Shown one piece after another: positions 15,174 to 17,966 of a DNA stretch of 17,966 bases. Below the pieces are notes generated by a model. That model had not been told where the DNA came from and did not search any database. It saw only the letters and a list, made by a program, of their open reading frames with translations. Made by a program: the position numbers and the translations under genes. The first letter of the stretch is position 1, and each line of letters begins with the position of its first letter. This stretch comes from Mesorhizobium sp. (GTDB lineage: Bacteria; Pseudomonadota; Alphaproteobacteria; Rhizobiales; Rhizobiaceae): positions 1-17,966 of the forward strand of contig JAUYMV010000285.1 in assembly GCA_030698645.1 (NCBI GenBank), in the 5' to 3' direction.

Positions 15174-16673
15174 TCACCCTCGACAACCTCCCGGCCTGCG
15201 CAGAAGGCAGACGGGCGCGCTGTGACCGAGCGACCAGCAGGTGTCGATCGTGTAGGCCCCCGACAGGACAAGCGCGTAGAGGGGGTGAGCCAGCGCATAG
15301 TTGAACCGGTTCGCAGCGCTTTCTCCGAACGCAAGCGGCTTGAAGGCCTCGAACGGCACGTCGCGATGGAAATAGGCATATCCGCCCGAGAAGAATATGT
15401 CGCCGCCATTGCTGATCCACGCCAGCCCGCAAATGTCCTCGCGATGCGACGCGGCGAGCGATGCGGTCGCGATGTTGTCCTCCCGCTCGGTGAGCAGTGT
15501 GCGGTAGCGGGGCAGATTGACCGCAATGACCACCAGCACGAGCGCAGCCACGACGAGTATCGGCGACACGAGCTTCCGCCGATCGTTCGCGCGGTACCTC
15601 GCCTGCAGCTCGAGGACGGACCATGCGGCGGCAAACGACAGCAACAGGGTGGCTGGATAGGTGAAGCGATACTCCTTGTGGCCAATCAGGCTGAAACAGC
15701 CGATCACGATCAGCGCCGGAAGCACCAGTCGCCACTGCCAGCGAATTGCGGTTATGAGAACCGCGATGACGAGGAGCATCGCCAGCCCGGCATTGTTCCA
15801 AATCATGACCGGATAGAAATACCAAGGCTCGGTTCCAAACGTCGCCGCGACGCCGTCGAAGATGTTCCGGCTGAAGTTGAGGTAGATGTGACGGAAGGGG
15901 TAGGCGCCGAAAACCAGGTCGAGGGCGGCAAGCGCAAGGGCGCATGCGGCGCTCGCGACGATCAGCACCTTTCGCTGCGCCGGTGTCAGGCTGATCAGGG
16001 CGACGATGAACACGAAAGCCAGCGCCGGAGCGAGGTGGAACCGCATCGCGAATGTCAACGCGCAGAGAAAGGCAAAGGCGGCGATCCTGCGATTGCCCGT
16101 CTCCGGACGAAATGTCAGCGGCAGCATCGCGGCCATGGCGAAAGGCACCGCGGCGATGCTGTCCGAGAGCGTGATCGTCGAGAAGTAGAGGTTCTCGTGC
16201 CAGAACAGGGGTAGCACCGCGGCGACCGCCGCCTTGCCGTCGCCGAACTGTTCGCGCGCGATCCGGAAGAAGAGCACAGCGGGCAGCAGGGAGAACGCGG
16301 CGAGGAGAACCCTCAGGACGGGTATGTAGAACTCCGGCCCCTGGCCAAGCGCCGCTGCCGCCAGAAATGGCGGCGTCAGCAACAGCGGCGTTCCGAGCCA
16401 ACGAATGCCTTCGTGATACTCCCAGGGCAGGATGCCGAAGCCGAACACGAACCGGTGCGCCTGTTCGATCGTTTGGAAGATTTCATCCGGGTGGTGGATT
16501 TGCCTGCCCACTACGCCGAGATAGGCGCGCAGTGCGAACGACACCGACACCACCAGGACGAAGCCCGCCGCGCCACTGGAGATAAGGCGCCAGCGCGCTG
16601 CCGCCCCGGTCAAAATGTCTGGAAAGAATGTCTTCACGAATGCCGGTTCTCGCGGGTTGTGATCGTCCGGCAT
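15174..16673 (-). CDS. GT22-type mannosyltransferase homologue (PIG-B/Alg9-like), multi-pass membrane
   Basis: This is a polytopic GT-C glycosyltransferase of 499 residues from the ATG at 16673. Landmarks match the GT22 family. HHPDEIFQTIEQAHRF (60-75) has the Asp-Glu of the first luminal/periplasmic loop, as in PDEYFQSLEVAH of PIG-B. LPWEYHEGIR (82-91) matches TWEW-EGIR, FGTEPWYFYP (279-288) matches YGTHPWHWY, and GHKEYRFTYP (331-340) matches HKEFRFIYP. About ten hydrophobic helices lie between. In eukaryotes these enzymes add mannose from dolichyl-phosphate-mannose; a bacterial counterpart would use polyprenyl-phosphate sugars in the periplasm. The frame is open back to 16835, but that extension is Arg/Cys-rich and crosses the likely promoter, so 16673 is preferred. 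GTG 16637 is another option. It is followed by the acyltransferase gene on the same strand. The acceptor is unknown. Confidence 0.85.
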   Translation of the reverse strand: MPDDHNPREPAFVKTFFPDILTGAAARWRLISSGAAGFVLVVSVSFALRAYLGVVGRQIHHPDEIFQTIEQAHRFVFGFGILPWEYHEGIRWLGTPLLLTPPFLAAAALGQGPEFYIPVLRVLLAAFSLLPAVLFFRIAREQFGDGKAAVAAVLPLFWHENLYFSTITLSDSIAAVPFAMAAMLPLTFRPETGNRRIAAFAFLCALTFAMRFHLAPALAFVFIVALISLTPAQRKVLIVASAACALALAALDLVFGAYPFRHIYLNFSRNIFDGVAATFGTEPWYFYPVMIWNNAGLAMLLVIAVLITAIRWQWRLVLPALIVIGCFSLIGHKEYRFTYPATLLLSFAAAWSVLELQARYRANDRRKLVSPILVVAALVLVVIAVNLPRYRTLLTEREDNIATASLAASHREDICGLAWISNGGDIFFSGGYAYFHRDVPFEAFKPLAFGESAANRFNYALAHPLYALVLSGAYTIDTCWSLGHSAPVCLLRRPGGCRG

Positions 16674-16719
16674 ACGGCAGCCCGAAACGAGAGTTGCCGG
16701 AAATCCGCATGGTGGGCTC

Positions 16720-16747
16720 GATATTGCCCATGGCCGGAAAATTGACA
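16720..16747 (-). promoter_or_regulatory. Possible sigma-70-type promoter of the GT22-like gene
   Basis: On the minus strand TTGTCA (16747-16742) and AATATC (16725-16720) stand 16 bases apart. The -35 matches the consensus in 5 of 6 bases and the -10 in 3 of 6. Transcription would begin about 40 bases ahead of the ATG at 16673, which agrees with that start. The -10 match is poor. TTGACA on the opposite strand at the same place has no convincing -10. Confidence 0.25.
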
Positions 16748-16810
16748 AGCCCAAGCACACCGGCATGCGGCGACCGTGCGCATCCCATCGCCGAAGGCGG
16801 GCGCAGCGAC

Positions 16811-16840
16811 TTAACCCCCCCTTAAAGCGCCGCATTTAAT
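16811..16840 (+). promoter_or_regulatory. CtrA-box promoter of the penicillin-binding protein gene
   Basis: TTAA (16811-16814), seven C, then TTAA (16822-16825) fits the CtrA consensus TTAA-N7-TTAA exactly. A -10-like TTTAAT (16835-16840, 5 of 6 bases) follows 9 bases later, so the box covers the -35 position, as in CtrA-activated promoters of Caulobacter and rhizobia. Transcription would start near 16847, leaving a leader of about 40 bases before the ATG at 16886. Confidence 0.5.
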
Positions 16841-16885
16841 GTCCACTCCGACAGCCGAACCGAACGGGCGGACGATAGAAAGCGC

Positions 16886-17966
16886 ATGGTCAGTCGCAGC
16901 AGGGACTCACGGATCGAGCCGACCTTCGACGGGCCGTCGTCAAGACGCTCGACATTGGGCCTGTCGGTCAGCGATGATGACCGCGTCGTGCCGCGCGGCG
17001 GCACGGCGCGAAAATCCGGGGCCGCGCCGCGCAAGGCGCCAAGGCGACGCAGGCGCTCGCTCGGCTTGATCCGCAGCCTCGTCTATTGGTCGCTGGTCTT
17101 GATGCTCTGGGCCGGAATCGGCCTCGCCGGCATCGTCGCCTTCTACGGCGCGCGGATGCCGAGCGCGGTCACCTGGACCGTTCCGGAGCGGCCACCCAAC
17201 GTCAAGATCATGTCGGCCGACGGACGACTGCTCGCCAACCGCGGAATGACCGGTGGCGAGGCCGTTGCGCTCGGCGAAATGTCGCCCTACATCCCGCAGG
17301 CGGTCATCGCCATCGAGGACAGGCGCTTCCACTCGCATTTCGGCATCGATCCGCTCGGTCTCGCGCGCGCCATGCTGACGAACCTGACCGAAGGCCGGCT
17401 GGTGCAGGGCGGCTCGACGCTGACGCAACAATTGGCCAAGAACCTTTTTCTCAAGCCCGAGCGCACCCTCGAGCGCAAGGTGCAGGAGGTGCTGCTGGCG
17501 CTCTGGCTGGAGCACAAGCACACCAAGGACCAGATCCTGGAGATGTACCTCAACCGGGTTTATTTCGGTTCAGGCTCTTACGGCGTCGAGGCTGCGTCCC
17601 GGCGCTATTTTGGCCACTCCGCGCGCGATGTGAGCCTGTCCGAGGCAGCCTTGCTCGCCGGCCTCCTGAAAGCGCCGTCTCGGCTTTCGCCGGCGCGCGA
17701 TCCGAAGGCGGCCGAGACGCGCGCGCAAGTCGTGCTGGCCGCGATGAGCGACGAGGGCATGATCGGAAGCAAACAGCTCGCCACCGCGATGAGCGCGCCC
17801 GCGACGCGGGCGGCATCGTACTGGACCGGCTCGGAAAACTACGTCGCCGACCGCATCATGGAAGAGCTTCCCAACCTCGTCGGCGAGGCTCAGACCGACC
17901 TCATCGTCGAGTCGACCGTCGATCTCACGCTGCAGAAACTGGCCGAAGATTCGATCCGGGCGCTGA
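16886..17966 (+). CDS. Class A penicillin-binding protein, PBP1A family (3' partial)
   Basis: This is a bifunctional peptidoglycan synthase anchored in the inner membrane. The first 360 residues are present and the frame runs off the right edge, so the transpeptidase domain is mostly outside. A basic cytoplasmic tail of about 60 residues ends in KAPRRRRRS, and one membrane helix follows at about 62-88 (LVYWSLVLMLWAGIGLAGIV). The GT51 transglycosylase domain has all five motifs: AIEDRRFHSHFGID with catalytic E144 (142-155), QGGSTLTQQLAKNLFL (174-189), RKVQEVLLALWLE (197-209), ILEMYLNRVYFG (217-228) and EAALLAGLLKAPSRLSP (253-269). The start of the second domain appears as STVDLTLQKLAEDSI. The ATG at 16886 has a weak ribosome site (AGAAAG); no other in-frame start is near. 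It is divergent from the GT22-like gene. The upstream CtrA-type promoter suggests cell-cycle-timed expression. Confidence 0.93.
   Translation, partial: MVSRSRDSRIEPTFDGPSSRRSTLGLSVSDDDRVVPRGGTARKSGAAPRKAPRRRRRSLGLIRSLVYWSLVLMLWAGIGLAGIVAFYGARMPSAVTWTVPERPPNVKIMSADGRLLANRGMTGGEAVALGEMSPYIPQAVIAIEDRRFHSHFGIDPLGLARAMLTNLTEGRLVQGGSTLTQQLAKNLFLKPERTLERKVQEVLLALWLEHKHTKDQILEMYLNRVYFGSGSYGVEAASRRYFGHSARDVSLSEAALLAGLLKAPSRLSPARDPKAAETRAQVVLAAMSDEGMIGSKQLATAMSAPATRAASYWTGSENYVADRIMEELPNLVGEAQTDLIVESTVDLTLQKLAEDSIRAL

Noticed and set aside
15143..15174. Inverted repeat ATGCCGG/CCGGCAT just after the GT22-like gene
   Set aside because: It has a 7-bp stem with an 18-base loop, a competing alternative pairing and no T run. 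It is more likely incidental than a terminator.
16674..16835. N-terminal extension of the GT22-like frame to 16835
   Set aside because: The added residues are Arg/Cys/Pro-rich, precede the expected N-terminus and cover the likely promoter region.

Overview
The window is high-GC DNA with densely packed genes and reads as the chromosome of an alphaproteobacterium, most likely a Rhizobiales member near Mesorhizobium or Phyllobacteriaceae. This placement is an inference. It rests on the PolA N-terminus (MKKGDHLFLVDGSG), a short RNase D without an HRDC domain, an erythritol-locus-like set of sugar genes, and a well-formed CtrA-type promoter. No mobile elements, CRISPR arrays, tRNAs or rRNAs were seen.

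Positions 1-8492 (+) hold one tightly packed catabolic operon that begins upstream of the window. In order it encodes an RbsC-type sugar ABC permease (5' end missing), a SorC-family regulator, an aldo/keto reductase, a GlpD/EryB-like FAD-dependent polyol-phosphate dehydrogenase, a DhnA/LsrF-type class I aldolase, an FGGY kinase close to EryA/LyxK, and a GMC oxidoreductase. Four of the junctions overlap by 4-11 bases. The set suggests import, phosphorylation, oxidation and cleavage of a polyol or rare ketose. It resembles the erythritol (ery) loci but has an aldolase, and it also shares four protein families with the AI-2 lsr operon. The substrate cannot be named from sequence.

Positions 8574-11579 (-) encode DNA polymerase I. 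Its 5' nuclease and polymerase domains look intact, but two of the four metal-ligand positions of the 3'-5' proofreading site appear to be replaced. The 377-base gap that follows (11580-11956) holds a two-hairpin element with C-rich loops that ends in a clear intrinsic terminator. It is a candidate small RNA with anti-Shine-Dalgarno-like loops. An M20 peptidase gene and rnd (RNase D) follow on the + strand and are probably co-transcribed.

Positions 13982-16673 (-) encode two membrane proteins: a family-3 acyltransferase and a GT22-type mannosyltransferase homologue (the PIG-B/Alg9 superfamily better known from eukaryotes). Divergent from them, at 16886 and running off the right edge, is a class A penicillin-binding protein. 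Its upstream region carries a TTAA-N7-TTAA CtrA box ahead of a TTTAAT -10 element, which points to cell-cycle control of peptidoglycan synthesis.
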